A stretch of DNA of 58,889 bases from Branchiostoma floridae (lineage: Eukaryota; Chordata; Leptocardii; Amphioxiformes; Branchiostomatidae), in NCBI RefSeq assembly GCF_000003815.2, contig NC_049991.1, positions 19,426,822 to 19,485,710 of the forward strand. Direction: 5' to 3'. Made by a program: the position numbers and the translations under genes. This document shows positions 9,840 to 20,429 of this stretch, in pieces. Each line of letters starts with the position of its first letter. Within the stretch, counting starts at the first letter, position 1. The notes under the pieces were generated by a model. The model saw only the letters and a program-made list of their open reading frames with translations. It searched no databases and had not been told where the DNA came from.

Positions 9840-11023
9840 ATTGGGCCTCAAAGATGATGTTTTTTAATGATGATCTTGGTATAGTCTTTGACTGGAAAAC
9901 CTCTCATTTTCAGCCCTACTTTCCATTGTAACTTTCTGTAATTGTTCTGTTATATTTCAAGGATTTTAACCAGTGTTAATACGAAATGTTATCATGCAAT
10001 TTTGTGAACTGTAATCAACATTTAGTGTGGATTTTATGTAATGTAAAGTGTAGGCACATTTCATGATTTGGCATTCAACATGCCAGATGCAAAGGATTGA
10101 TAAAGCTGAATCTGAATCTCGCACAGTTCATTGCTGTGAAATGAGATGCCAGTTTCAGTCAGGGCACTTATCCAGCCTTGTCAGATCCCACTATCCATAC
10201 ACAGAGCAGGAGCAGCTGGTTGTGACACAACGTTCTACAACAGGGCATCATGGGAAAACTACATGCTAACGGCCTTTGCATGAAGCAAGCAATGACCTTG
10301 AAAAGCCTCCTGCCCTTGGGCCCATCAAGGTCAGATTCATTTAATCCCTATTAATCTGGCTGATTTAATCCCGGATTCAGACTGCACTTGTACAAAGCAT
10401 GATCCCAAGGGCGCGGCAAGGTCATCTTGGTTCTATAGATGTAACCCAAGCCTAATGATGCTCTCAGTCATTTGGCTTCCGTGCATTTCTTCTTTATCTT
10501 TCTCCATGAAGCCAAAATGGGTCTTATAATCATTCTATAAAGAACTAGACTGTACCCAGAGGATGCAAATCTGCCAGAAGATATTGGCTTCTTCCTTATC
10601 TCAGTATCTGCCTTTGGGTCTGCCTAAACACCCCAAATGACCTCAAACAACCTTAAACTTTGCTTTGAGTCTTTTCTATATTTCAGATTGACATTTGATG
10701 TGGCCACTCTGAGCAAATGCAATCTTTTATGATGCACGTAAAAGATTTTGGTAGTTTTATTCAATTCAAGATTAAAGGGACGAGGTTCTTTTCCTTGACT
10801 GGATTTGTTGGAATTCACATCTGTGCAAAAAGACAAAATAAATCATATAAAGTAAGTTAGCATCAAAGAAAGAAGATGGAATTAGTTCTGCTAATGTACC
10901 AGGCAGTATCATATAGGGTCCATGTGACAATGCTGATAAAAAGTAGTTTAGCTGAATCTGATTTACTTTGTCCTAAGCTATCTGCAATTTTTTTTTGTTT
11001 TCCACCACTGTTGCAGAAATTTT
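9840..11023. other. Unannotated, mostly unique stretch
   Basis: No coding gene recognised. It contains a moderately GC-rich unique patch at about 10270-10440 with clustered TAATCY motifs. Confidence 0.3.
10342..10371 (+). promoter_or_regulatory. Cluster of TAATCY (K50 homeodomain-type) motifs
   Basis: TAATCC at 10342, TAATCT at 10352 and TAATCC at 10366 fall within 30 bp, with a GGATT just after. TAATCC is the preferred site of Otx/Bicoid-type homeodomains. The clustering may be chance; conservation is unknown. Confidence 0.25.
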
Positions 11024-12260
11024 GTCCAAAGCTTATTTGCTGATGCAGAATTTGCTGGAGTGGATGGCAACCCTAATTTGTAAGTCAACCTCGCAGCTCC
11101 TCAGAATGCAGCCGCAGCTACTCCTGTGAAAGTCCACTTCTGTTTCACATGGGGACAGCATTTTGTGAGATTGGCAGAAAAACTGAGGGGGTGTTGAGTG
11201 AATATGTTGGCAAAAAGTTTTTCTTTCTTGGATCACTCTCTTGTAAAAATGACATTTTTCATCGATTTTCCGTAAATTCATATCGTGCAGTTAGTTTGAG
11301 TTGATTTTGTAGTTTTCATGAACATAAAACTTGTCCAAAGCTTTTTCGTCAACAAAAACTTGGTCCAAAGCTTATTTTCTGATGCAGAATTGTTTAAATG
11401 GCAAGTGTGGATTCCGTTTACTTTGCTAATTTGTGTATCAATCCCGGGGCTTCTCAGAATGCAGCCTCAGCTTCTCCTGTGAAACTCCACTTCTGTTTCA
11501 CATGGGGGCAGCATTTTGTGAGATTGGCAGAAAAACCAAGGGGGTGTTGAGTGAAGATGTTGACAAAAAGTTTTTCTTTCTTGCATCACTCTCTTTAAAA
11601 ATGACATTTTTCATTGATTTTCAGTAAATTCATATTGTGCAGTTAGTTTGAGTTGATTTTGTAGTTTTCATGAAGTTCAACATAAAACTTATCTGAAGCT
11701 TTTTCAACAACAGAAACTTTGTCCAAAGCTTATTTGCCGATGCAGAATTTGCTGGAGTGAATGGCAAGCGTGGGTTCCGTTTACTTTGCTTGATATGTGT
11801 AAGTCAATCCCACGTCTTCTCAGAATGCAGCCGCAGCTACTCCTGTGAAACTCCGCTTCTGTTTCACATGGGGGCAGCATTTTGTGAGATTGGCAGAAAA
11901 ACTGAGGGGGTGTTGAGTGAAGATGTTGACAAAAAAATTTTCTTTCTTGCATCACTCTCTTTTCAAAATTTTTTCATCGAATTTCAGTAAATTCCTATTG
12001 TGCAGTTAGTTTGAGTTGATTTTGTAGTTTTCATGAACATAAAACTTGTCTAAAGCTTTTTCATCAACAAAAACTTGGTCCAAAGCTCATTTTCTGATGC
12101 CGAATTGGCTGGAGTGAATGGCAAGCCTGGATTCCGTTTACTTTGCTAATTTGTAAATCAATCCCACGGCTTCTCAGAATGCAGCCACAGCTACTCCCGC
12201 TGAGTTCCACTTCCGTCCGACACGGGCGCAGCGTTCCGTGAAATGGGCAGAAAAATGAGC
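11024..12260. repeat. Tandem repeat of about 340-358 bp units, 3.5 copies
   Basis: Units begin with GTCCAAAGCT(T/C)ATTT at 11024, 11363, 11721 and 12078, giving lengths of 339, 358 and 357 plus a partial unit. Each contains CTCAGAATGCAGCC, GATTGGCAGAAAAAC and, except in the last, GGGTGTTGAGTGAA. The open frames on both strands in this block are repeated readings of the unit and do not look like genes: they are not kept open across units. Confidence 0.92.
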
Positions 12261-12586
12261 CAACCAAAACAAATTGGCCCCGCTAATTGTAGAAGTAATT
12301 AGCGACAACCCATCCATACATCATGGAGCGCCATGTACAGGGCTGTAATACCCTTGTAGACATGCAACGGATCATCGAACAACCATTTATCTCTCTGTTA
12401 GTGCAAGGCTCGAAATTCATTTTGGGGAATTAGTACACTTTTGTATCTAACTTAAAGGTTCAGTTGTGTAACATAAAGTATTTTTTTTTATTTGATGAGA
12501 TTGTTCAGAGCAAGGTCACGAACAAGGTCAAGGCAATGAACTAAGAAGTTGGAAAAAACAACATTTCTGTCCCACATGCATCCAAG
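12261..12586. other. Unannotated stretch with a possible LINE tail
   Basis: GAGATTGTTCAGAGCAAGGTCA at about 12498-12519 matches the LINE-remnant flank at about 33066-33090, so part of 12490-12530 may be a short minus-strand LINE tail. Nothing else is recognised. Confidence 0.3.
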
Positions 12587-12784
12587 CTGGTCCTGGCGAC
12601 TCGATGCTCCCGCCGCACCAACCACGCTTTCAAGCTGCAGGCCATCGCGAGCAAATCCAACTTCTATAGGCTCTCTTTCTTCCCTCGTACCATCCAGGAG
12701 TGGAATGAACTTGAGCCTGGTGTGGCGGAGGCGGGGTCTCTCTCCCAGTTCAAAACTGAACTGCGGAGGGCCCTGCTGCATTGA
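12587..12784 (+). pseudogene. Non-LTR retrotransposon RT, C-terminal remnant
   Basis: The frame reads through about 65 codons to TGA at 12782-12784. It contains LSFFPRTIQEWNEL followed by SLSQFKTELRRALLH. The 'FFPRTIxxWNxL ... F(K)xxL' ending is typical of the extreme C-terminus of ORF2 in CR1/L2/Jockey-type LINEs. The reverse-transcriptase core and the endonuclease are absent, as expected for a 5'-truncated insertion. An assembly gap begins 61 bp downstream, so the 3' tail is lost. The minus-strand frames over the same interval are shadows of this reading. Confidence 0.85.
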
Positions 12785-12845
12785 GTCGCCCCTACACGTC
12801 CTTGTATATATGTAAAATACACTAACCCACCACACTCACTTGTCT

Positions 12846-13089
12846 NNNNNNNNNNNNNNNNNNNNNNNNNNNNNNNNNNNNNNNNNNNNNNNNNNNNNNN
12901 NNNNNNNNNNNNNNNNNNNNNNNNNNNNNNNNNNNNNNNNNNNNNNNNNNNNNNNNNNNNNNNNNNNNNNNNNNNNNNNNNNNNNNNNNNNNNNNNNNNN
13001 NNNNNNNNNNNNNNNNNNNNNNNNNNNNNNNNNNNNNNNNNNNNNNNNNNNNNNNNNNNNNNNNNNNNNNNNNNNNNNNNNNNNNNNNN
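12846..13089. other. Assembly gap (244 N)
   Basis: Run of ambiguous bases just downstream of the LINE remnant. The non-round length suggests a gap sized from paired reads. Confidence 0.95.
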
Positions 13090-13206
13090 AGATAAGAAAG
13101 ATACAGGCAAAGATAGAGATTTTGGTTCCATCTTGTCATCAGGTCTTCTTGCAGATACGGGTTTGAAATTCTACTTTGTTGAATCAATATGTTGGTTAGA
13201 TTAGTA

Positions 13207-13410
13207 AGTACGGTAAGTTTGCGGGGATTTACTATCGCGGTAGCGGGAAAAAGGACTTTTCACAGTGATTTTACGTTTGCGGTAGCACCATGCACCGTAG
13301 TCTCTTACTGCCATGGGAAAATGTTTGTGGTGGTTTTAAGGTTTCGGTGAAGCGGCCTCTGCAAAAGCCGCAAACATTAAACCACTTCAAAAGTTTCTGC
13401 ATTCACATTG
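13207..13410. mobile_element. Decayed CTGTAAATGC-family MITE
   Basis: It keeps the internal landmarks of the family at 16801-17001 and 44633-44850: TTTGCGGGGATTTA, CGCGGTAGCGGGAAAAAGG, TAGCACCATG and CATTAAACC, then TTTCTGCATT. The outer CTGTAAATGC boxes have degenerated. Confidence 0.8.
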
Positions 13411-14657
13411 TATCAAACCATATCTTCATGTATCAGCATCACGAAAAAGGCCTTTATTGATTAGCATGTAGCAATTTTTGGTTTGCCACAGTGATAAGAG
13501 AGTGGAGGAGAGCGTGCCGTTTCAGCAGTCAGCCGGAAAACGTCACAAATTTCCTGATGAATGGCCCAACTGTGACCTCTGCTGGTCCAATTTGCGCCTC
13601 CTAATATCTCCCCATTTTTTCTGCCTGCTTCAGGATTAAGCATGCTGATTGATTTTCAGAAAGGCAGCTAAAATTGTCACCTTCTATGAAGAAAAAGAGA
13701 AGATAAATGAAATATCTAAGAAAAAGAAAATTTCATGCTTTTTACAGCATAGCGTTATTCAAAATATGAAATCAATATGAATGTTGAAAGTATGAAAGTA
13801 GCAACTGAAAATTTAACAAATCATTTTTCGTACAAAACACATTAATCATTCTGGTAGTGACCTAATTTGAAGTATGAAATATTGCATGGTCTGACTTTGC
13901 ATCTAAAACAAGAGATTTGAATTGGAAACTTCATAAACTGCCACAACTGTTTTAGGGATGAAACAAGACCAGTGATTTTTTATTGATGCAGTTAACTTCT
14001 CACATATTCCTGAAAAGATACAAGATTTCAAATGTTTCTTAAGTATTTAGGTCCATTGGCCTGTGGATACTTTGACAGCAGGTACTCAAAGTGCCAACTG
14101 ATATAAGTGAAATCTAAAAAAATTGGATGTATGAAAATTGATTATTCTGGTAGTGACTTATGAGCCATTGCATGGACAATTTTGTCATCAATCCATTAAT
14201 TTTTTGGCAATTTAGTTCAAATTGTCTTATTTTCTGGAAGAACACATTCAACTGTTCAAATGTTTCAGTAAAGAGTCCTGAAACTGAAAATGATCAAAAG
14301 CAATGTAAATGCAAAGTAGCAAGTGGTATCAAATCATTTGATCTTTTTTTTATTATTCTTATAGTGGAAATGTGGAAATTTTCTACATGGTATCAACTTC
14401 TAGCTTCTGGACTAAAAGATAAAACCAGTACTACAGCATTATACGGAACGATAGCTACATTGTAGGAAACTTTTCCAAGATTTCTATCCACACAAACAAT
14501 GTAAATTTGGTCTCAAAAGGCTACCTGGGTAGGGAGGTTGGTCGTAACGAAGGAAAAAGTTTGGATTGAGCCTGAACAGCTTGATTGCCTATTCCCAAAA
14601 AGTTGTGTCCATTTCCAAAGCATTATGTACATGGACCTAGAAGATCTCAGCTAACAA
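13411..14657. other. Unannotated AT-rich stretch
   Basis: A weak local duplication is visible ('attctggtagtgactta' near 13850 and 14143, each followed by a 'attgcatgg' segment). The open frame at 14160-14465 has no recognisable domain. Confidence 0.3.
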
Positions 14658-14665
14658 GCCTACCC

Positions 14666-15097
14666 TAGGGCTGGGTATCGGTACAGCGTACCGGTACAAA
14701 ACCGGTTTTTCTTATTGGAACGGTCCAGAAAAACCGGACCTGAAAAAATTAGGTGGGCCGGATGTTGGACCGATTGGAAAATTAACAGATTATTTTATCA
14801 GGCATTCACACGTTTTGGCGCTTGCAGGTGGAAGAAAATAACAACAGTGAAGTAGAGTAGAGTTTGCAGTAATTTCAAGTAAGTTTTACAGCCATCGCAC
14901 AGGTGCAGTTAGCGTTGTGGGATTTCAAAACGCCAGCGTAAGTCTAATACTCCACCAAACAGATTTCTTTGTTGTAAAATGTACCATTGGTATGAGTCAT
15001 ACTGAATCAGGTCCAGGTTCAGGTCCGGACCTAGACCTGTTCCTCTGGACCTGAACCGGACCTGGACCTGAAGTTTCTGTACCGGTACCCAGCCCTA
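14666..15097. mobile_element. hAT-type MITE with 8-bp TSD
   Basis: The 432-bp element has termini TAGGGCTGGGTATCGGTAC and GTACCGGTACCCAGCCCTA, flanked by exact GCCTACCC duplications (14658-14665 and 15098-15105). Inside the right end, AGGTCC/GGACCT motifs are stacked in both orientations (about 15010-15070). A diverged relative lies at 50526-50950. There is no coding capacity. Confidence 0.92.
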
Positions 15098-15105
15098 GCC
15101 TACCC

Positions 15106-16773
15106 ATCAGACGAATAAGTAAAAAAAATCATTTAAGAAAAAGAAGTTGTAAAGAAAGTTCTTAAGCATCCCATTTGATCTTCCAAAAAATGGTCAGAAG
15201 AGCATTGACGTTGAAGAGAAGAACCTTCTGCAAGTTTTACTTTGGATCTGTTATTTCTCCAGCCGTGCGTAGAAAGAGGAAAAGGACTTGTTATAACTTT
15301 GGCTGTGAGTTCCATCAGCGCCTTGTCCGTGAAATGAGATGGAACGGAGCCGCCTCACTACACACAATTATCTGGTGATTGGGCTGTCAATCAACCCACG
15401 TCTCCATGGCGATGAAGGGCACAGGCATTGTGAGGTGGGGTTAGAGTTGGACACGCTGGAAAGTTTGGAGGCTGTCGGGATCAGAAGTTATGCTGCTTTG
15501 ATCAAGACATAGTGGAGGAAGGAGAGAAGTTTCCGGTCGAGTGGCATGTCGGAATAAAGTGTTGACGTTTCCAAACGCTCGGTGGATAGAACAAACATCA
15601 CGACGGCTGTCTTCTGGGGTCAAGCTCATGTGAAAACATTGTTGTCCCTGCCAGTTTCGTGTTACCCAGTCCCCTGCCACTATCAATATGTAAAGATGTG
15701 TTATTCAAGTCATACAGTCAATGCATACTTGAACACTTTTTCAAAGTGATTCTTATGTATGACGGAGGGACACAGAAACAAAACCCAATAGAATTACAGC
15801 TTACATCCGTCAATTTTTCACTCATAATTAGCCAAAGATATAAGAACATAGGAGCCTGTTGTCCATCAACTCTGCCCAGCTCTCCTCCTAGGGTGTGACT
15901 GATTACCAGGAATCACAAGAGGAACACATAAGATTAAGAATCAGTGTCTATAATTGGTGATAGTAAAACTTCATAGTGCAAGGCACACACGGATTCCAGC
16001 TGCATGTGTTGAACTAGACTTATCTTTCACATATGGCCAATTTTTCACTTCATGTTATTTTTCAGAAGGGAGCATTTGATTGTAGTTTTGCCTTTGAGTT
16101 GAAAATAGAATTTTTCACTAAGCAATTGCTTCAGTCCCAGACAGACTTTTCATTAGATTTATGGTACAAAACCAGGCAAGACTCTCAGGAGAAATCCTTC
16201 CCACCTCTTCAGTGCTCTCAAGACCAAAGCCAGCTTAATGGCGGCTAAACCCTGACTTTGCTGCTCTGCCTTGGATGACCAAGTCCCCTTATTAGGCTCC
16301 ACTCTCAGTCTAAAGTCTTTCCTAAGATGTAACGTTGCCCCCGCACACTTGGGATGAAGGTTTTCTAATCTTTTAACAGCTTCATTACCTAGAGCCTCTC
16401 TACATCCCCTCTGAGATGCATCGTCTAATTATCGACACCGATGATCTCCCTAGATCTCTGCTTTTGCACTTAGTAGCTTAAAGTAAGGCTTGCTTTGAAG
16501 CAAGCATGTAGCAAAATAGATAGAGTCTGGAGGATTTGTAGAGGTTTTGAGTACAAAGAAGTTTTGTTTAGAAACTCGTTGTGTGGTTTTCTCATCTGGA
16601 GTAGCCTGTGAATTCTCTAAGTACACAGGTAGAAGGAAAGGACCCAAGGGTCAGGAGACTAAATGTAAACATTTTATTATTCCATTAGTTTCCCTCCTGT
16701 GTGAGGCACATTTGTGCTGTGATTTGGGTAGTCTTTGTTTGGTGCAGGGCTGCTTTGTCACAAAGTGGATACA
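15106..16773. other. Mostly unique stretch
   Basis: No gene or repeat recognised. Patches at about 15290-15660 and 16190-16480 are GC-richer than their surroundings and look unique, so they are candidates for conserved non-coding sequence. The open frames on opposite strands overlap and lack domains. Confidence 0.3.
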
Positions 16774-16800
16774 GGGCGTCAAAACTCGCTTTGTGAGGTA

Positions 16801-17001
16801 CTGTAAATGCAGAAATGTTTGCGGTGGTTTTATATTTGCGGTTTTCTCGGTGGGCACTTAACCGCGAACTGAAAACCACCGCAAACATTATTCCATGGCA
16901 AACTACAGTGCAAGGTGCTACCGTGAACTTAAAACCACCGGGAACAATCCTTTTTCCCACTGCCGCAAAATTAAATCCCCGCAACTTAAATGCATTTGCA
17001 G
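16801..17001. mobile_element. CTGTAAATGC-family MITE, TA target
   Basis: The 201-bp element has termini CTGTAAATGCA and TGCATTTGCAG, flanked by TA on both sides (16799-16800 and 17002-17003). Internal complementary arms carry TTTGCGGTGGTTT and AAAACCACCGCAAAC. A TA target suggests a Tc1/mariner-type mobiliser. Relatives lie at 13207, 32444, 37523, 44633 and 47992. Confidence 0.92.
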
Positions 17002-17244
17002 TACTCGTGCTGATGTGGTCAAGATATTCTGATTCCCCTAAAAAGCTTACCAATACTAACACTTGTTGCTGTATGTGTTATCGGGACAGATAGATTTAAT
17101 CACATTGCTATATAGTCGGGCTGTCTCCAACTTGTTTTTTCTGTCCCATTCATTATCAGGGCGTCAAAATTCGCTAAATGTGAGGTACTGGTACTGATGA
17201 TAAGGTCAAGTCGATGGGCAAAATTGTCTAAGGGACCATCAAAG

Positions 17245-17598
17245 CAGGGCTCTAGCCAGCGTCCGTTTTGCCGTCAATTGACGGAAATTTGCTGCGTGTG
17301 ACGGAAAAATTTTAAAACCAATCCGTCAACTTTGACGGACAAAAATCTGATAAAAGCTCCTTGGTGGAAGCTACAGGCGGCTTGGGGACGCCGTCCACAG
17401 CCGTAAAAGCCACACACTGTTTGTTTTGCTATTGTTATGATTGTTGATAATGTGTGTCGGTGCCCTTTTGCATACGATAATCTCATTAAAACCCGTTTTT
17501 CAAGGTCTCAGATCAGTCTCTCTAACTCCTAGAATAGTGTTTTCACGACAATGGGAATTTGCTGACGGAAAAAAAATGTCGAGCTGGCTAAAGCCCTG
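17245..17598. mobile_element. hAT-type MITE with 8-bp TSD
   Basis: The 354-bp element runs from CAGGGCTCTAGCCAGC to GCTGGCTAAAGCCCTG and is flanked by exact CATCAAAG duplications (17237-17244 and 17599-17606). Internally it has repeated GACGGA/TCCGTC motifs. It belongs to the same family as 54715-55088 and 58157-58447. Confidence 0.94.
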
Positions 17599-17606
17599 CA
17601 TCAAAG

Positions 17607-17991
17607 TGTGTTCACAATAAACAGGTGGTCCTTATGCAGAGGTGGTGACTAGTACAAGTTTGACTGTAGCTATTTAGGAGAGGTATTTGCCATCGTGGTG
17701 TATGGGGATTTACTGCAGAAAAAATATTGTAATGGTTTTGTCTCAGGTGCTGAAAATGTTGTTGTTCTACACATTTATAAGCAACTGTTCACATCTAGCC
17801 CCCTCTTACCTTTCAAGTTTTGTACTATTGTGTTGCTTAAAGGGAAAACATATCGTTTAACTTTTTGCTGGTGTGTTCTTCTTCTGTCTTCTTCTTTTGT
17901 CATGAACCAATCAGAGCTTAGAGCTGCCTGTGACATCAGCACATTAGCTGTTTCAACAAAGCAAAGTTTAGCTTTTAAAGCAAATATAAAC
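17607..17991. other. Unannotated stretch
   Basis: The open frame at 17695-18021 has no recognised domain and runs into the next mobile element, so I do not call it a gene. Confidence 0.3.
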
Positions 17992-18005
17992 TACTTTGAG
18001 GGGAA

Positions 18006-18253
18006 CGTTTATGAAGGTTAGACATCCAGGTAAGCAATATTCAAATACAATTCAATCTCTACAACTGGATAAAAAACGGATATTTACTTCCGGACGTTTC
18101 GAGTGACATCCATCACTCTTCTTCAGCAAAAGCAGAATGAAGTAGTCAGAACAATTCAATACCAGTACAGCTAACTAGAAAAACTGGTTTAACCACTAAA
18201 TCGTTAGGATCATATGCAAAAGGTTACACAAATGTAAACCATGTTAGGATAGA
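18006..18253 (-). mobile_element. Foldback retroelement family 1, truncated copy
   Basis: The sequence from CGTTTATGAAGGTTAGACAT to GGTTACACAAATGTAAACCA matches the left arm and loop of the complete copy at 57689-58076. It is flanked by TACTTTGAGGGGAA (17992-18005) and TACTTTGAGGGAA (18254-18266), a duplication with one indel. On the minus strand the 3' end (CCTGGATGTCTAACCTTCAT) is shared with the full copy while the 5' end is truncated in the loop, the pattern expected of target-primed reverse transcription. Confidence 0.85.
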
Positions 18254-18509
18254 TACTTTGAGGGAAACTTCCTGCATTTTCTTGAAAATGTTTTTTTTTT
18301 CTAGTTCTATATCCTTATTTGTTTAGTTTATTTGTTTATTCCTTTATTTGTGCTTATCAGTTACATCCGCCAATCATGTTTCTGTCATGCAAAGTTTTGG
18401 TACAATGCACAGTTTGATAATTTGAAGCTAATGTCATTTAGAATTTTTCAATTAATCTTTTTTTGCATTTAGTTTTGATTTCAATGGTGCAATTTCCTGT
18501 CAAGATTAA

Positions 18510-18875
18510 CATTTTACCCTAGCAATGAAAACCATACCTGTCTTCAAAAATTCAAACTTTGGAGTGATTTGATAAAATGCTGATACATCTAAGCTTCAGA
18601 AAAAGATCTTGTTTTTTTCATTGCTTCACCGAATGACCACAAACAATGAATTGCATGTCCTTGTCTCTTGTTTAAACCTGAACATTTTGCAAACATTTTA
18701 CCCTAGCAAACAAGATCATATGTGTCGTCAAAAATTCAAACTTTGGAGTTATTTGATTAAATGTTGATACATCGAAGCTTCAGAGAAAGATCTTGTTTTT
18801 TTTTTATGTTGCTTCACCGCATGACCACAAACAATGAATTGCATGTCCCTGTATCTTGTTTATACCTGAACATTT
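18510..18875. repeat. 183-bp tandem duplication
   Basis: ACATTTTACCCTAGCAA occurs at 18510 and 18693. It is followed in both units by TCAAAAATTCAAACTTTGGA, AAAGATCTTGTTTTTTT and ATGACCACAAACAATGAATT. The two units are highly similar. Confidence 0.92.
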
Positions 18876-18879
18876 CACA

Positions 18880-19690
18880 AACAAATTGACTGCGCCCTTA
18901 TCAGTCGTTTACGTGGAGCTATTCACACGGGGAAAATAACAGAGGGATTACGCAATGCCAGATGGGGGGTGAACGATAAGAGGAATAATTTCACCGGTAT
19001 TACGGCATGTCCCAACATTACGGTGACGAATGGCTGCAGGAAGCGGTTTGAAATCTTAAAGCCTGGCAGAAAGCGGCATCCAATCTAGAGCGAACACCCT
19101 GATAAGTGAAGTGCGCTTGCGGGAAATTACTTTTAAAGGGTTTGTAAAAGTTTCCATTTCGCGGGGGTCAACCATCGCGGCGACCCCGTTCATTCCGACC
19201 GGCGCGGCGTATTGAACGTGCAGGGACGATAACTTGTTGGGCGATTTGTTATCCCTGTATCCCCGACACCCTGTAACGACCGAATAGCAATGAATAGGCC
19301 GGAGAACATTATCTATTACGCAGCTGAAAATGTTGTACATTACAAGGTGTGATTTTCCCCCCACCAGGCCATTACGGATGACCATTATGGGGCTATCTGC
19401 GGCTGCCTGCTGTGCTGATACATCTGATACAGCCACAGCCACGCAGATACACACAAAATGTGGAGGGAGGAGGAGGTAGATCAGAGCTTTGCTGACAGAT
19501 TGTTGCTTGTCGCTTGTGTGTGAAATTCAGTTTGTTATTGATGTACTTGCCTTGATTGCTCTTTTTCTGTATGTGATTAATATGCTTAGTCATTTGAGTT
19601 TCTTATCTTCTGGTCAATTATGTTGTATTTTTTTCATTCTTAGCAAAGGATATAATGCCAAAACTAGAAAGGCAACATTTTTGAAAAAAA
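18880..19690. other. Unique, GC-richer block (candidate conserved non-coding)
   Basis: The part 18895-19460 is repeat-free, GC-richer than its surroundings and rich in CG dinucleotides. The minus-strand frame at 19056-19454 (132 codons) is the longest unexplained frame here. It has no domain I recognise and no clear splice signals, so I treat it as chance or as part of a non-coding element. Confidence 0.3.
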
Positions 19691-19799
19691 TGCAGGATGT
19701 GGGCGAAGGGAAAAGAAAGCAAAAATCGCAAGAAAAGAAGCAACAAGAAAGGCAACATTTTCGCGAATATGCAGCAAAAAGAAAAAAAAATTAAAAACA

Positions 19800-19870
19800 T
19801 TATCTGTCCACGGATTCGATCCCGGAGCGTTGGTTTACCACGCGTGAATAATACCACTGAGACAGTGCTA
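19800..19870 (-). repeat. tRNA-like (SINE head) segment
   Basis: On the minus strand there is an A-box-like TGTCTCAGTGG and a B-box GGGATCGAATCC (complement of 19812-19823). The intervening region does not fold into a complete cloverleaf by eye, so this is a SINE head or relic. Confidence 0.4.
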
Positions 19871-20094
19871 CAACATGTTACAAGCGCACGTTTTAACAGG
19901 TATACAAATGTATTGCGTTGCTTGACCACGTCCGTTCACCGTTGAATTTGCAAGATTCCAAGGTCCAATTTTCTGAAGATAACGTTTTTGTGTGAAAATT
20001 TATCAATCTCGTTCATTCCATTTCGGGCAACTTCTTCCTTGAGCGCCTGTTTGGTCGTCTCAGCTGCTCTATAGTATTGTCAAACTGCATGCCG

Positions 20095-20390
20095 AATGCC
20101 ATTTTGTGTCCTGTGCGTTGATTGGTTCAGTTCTGCGTACACCCGAGACAGTCCGCGACTTTGTCCCAATCAAAAAGCTGGAAACGCGGAGTATATGTTG
20201 ACAGCTTCCATTTTTTCTGAGTTCTGATTGGCTATTATCAGAGTTGATGCCGATTGTGTTCTGTGCGTTGATAGGTTCACCTCTGACGTAAAACCGTGAA
20301 AGTGCGACTGTAAGCCAATCAAAAAGCTTGAAACGTGGAGTGCATGTTTACAGCTTCCATTTTTTCTGATTTCCGGTTGGAATATGCAAA
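20095..20390. repeat. 152-bp direct duplication
   Basis: Both units carry TGTGCGTTGAT(T/A)GGTTCA, CCAATCAAAAAGCTTG (CTGG in unit 1), GAAACG(C/T)GGAGT and ACAGCTTCCATTTTTTCTGA, at an offset of about 152 bp. Confidence 0.85.
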
Positions 20391-20429
20391 AATCTGAGGA
20401 AAAACTAAATGTTAGGCTTCGCCCACATA

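Larger units (their letters stand above)
19697..20428. mobile_element. Possible transposon bounded by 12-bp inverted repeats
   Basis: ATGTGGGCGAAG (19697-19708) and CTTCGCCCACAT (about 20417-20428) are exact reverse complements. Between them lie a tRNA-like segment and a direct duplication. I could not find a target duplication at the edges. Confidence 0.35.

Noticed and set aside
11433-11990. Frames reading a similar peptide twice (FSECS..SCETPLLFHMGAAFCEIG)
   Set aside because: They are readings of the roughly 350-bp tandem repeat; frames break between units and the opposite strand is equally open.
17695-18021. 108-codon plus-strand frame as a gene
   Set aside because: No domain, and the last codons run into a retroelement with its own target duplication.
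19056-19454. 132-codon minus-strand frame with a hydrophobic start
   Set aside because: No domain, no splice context, and it lies in a GC-rich unique block where chance frames are long.
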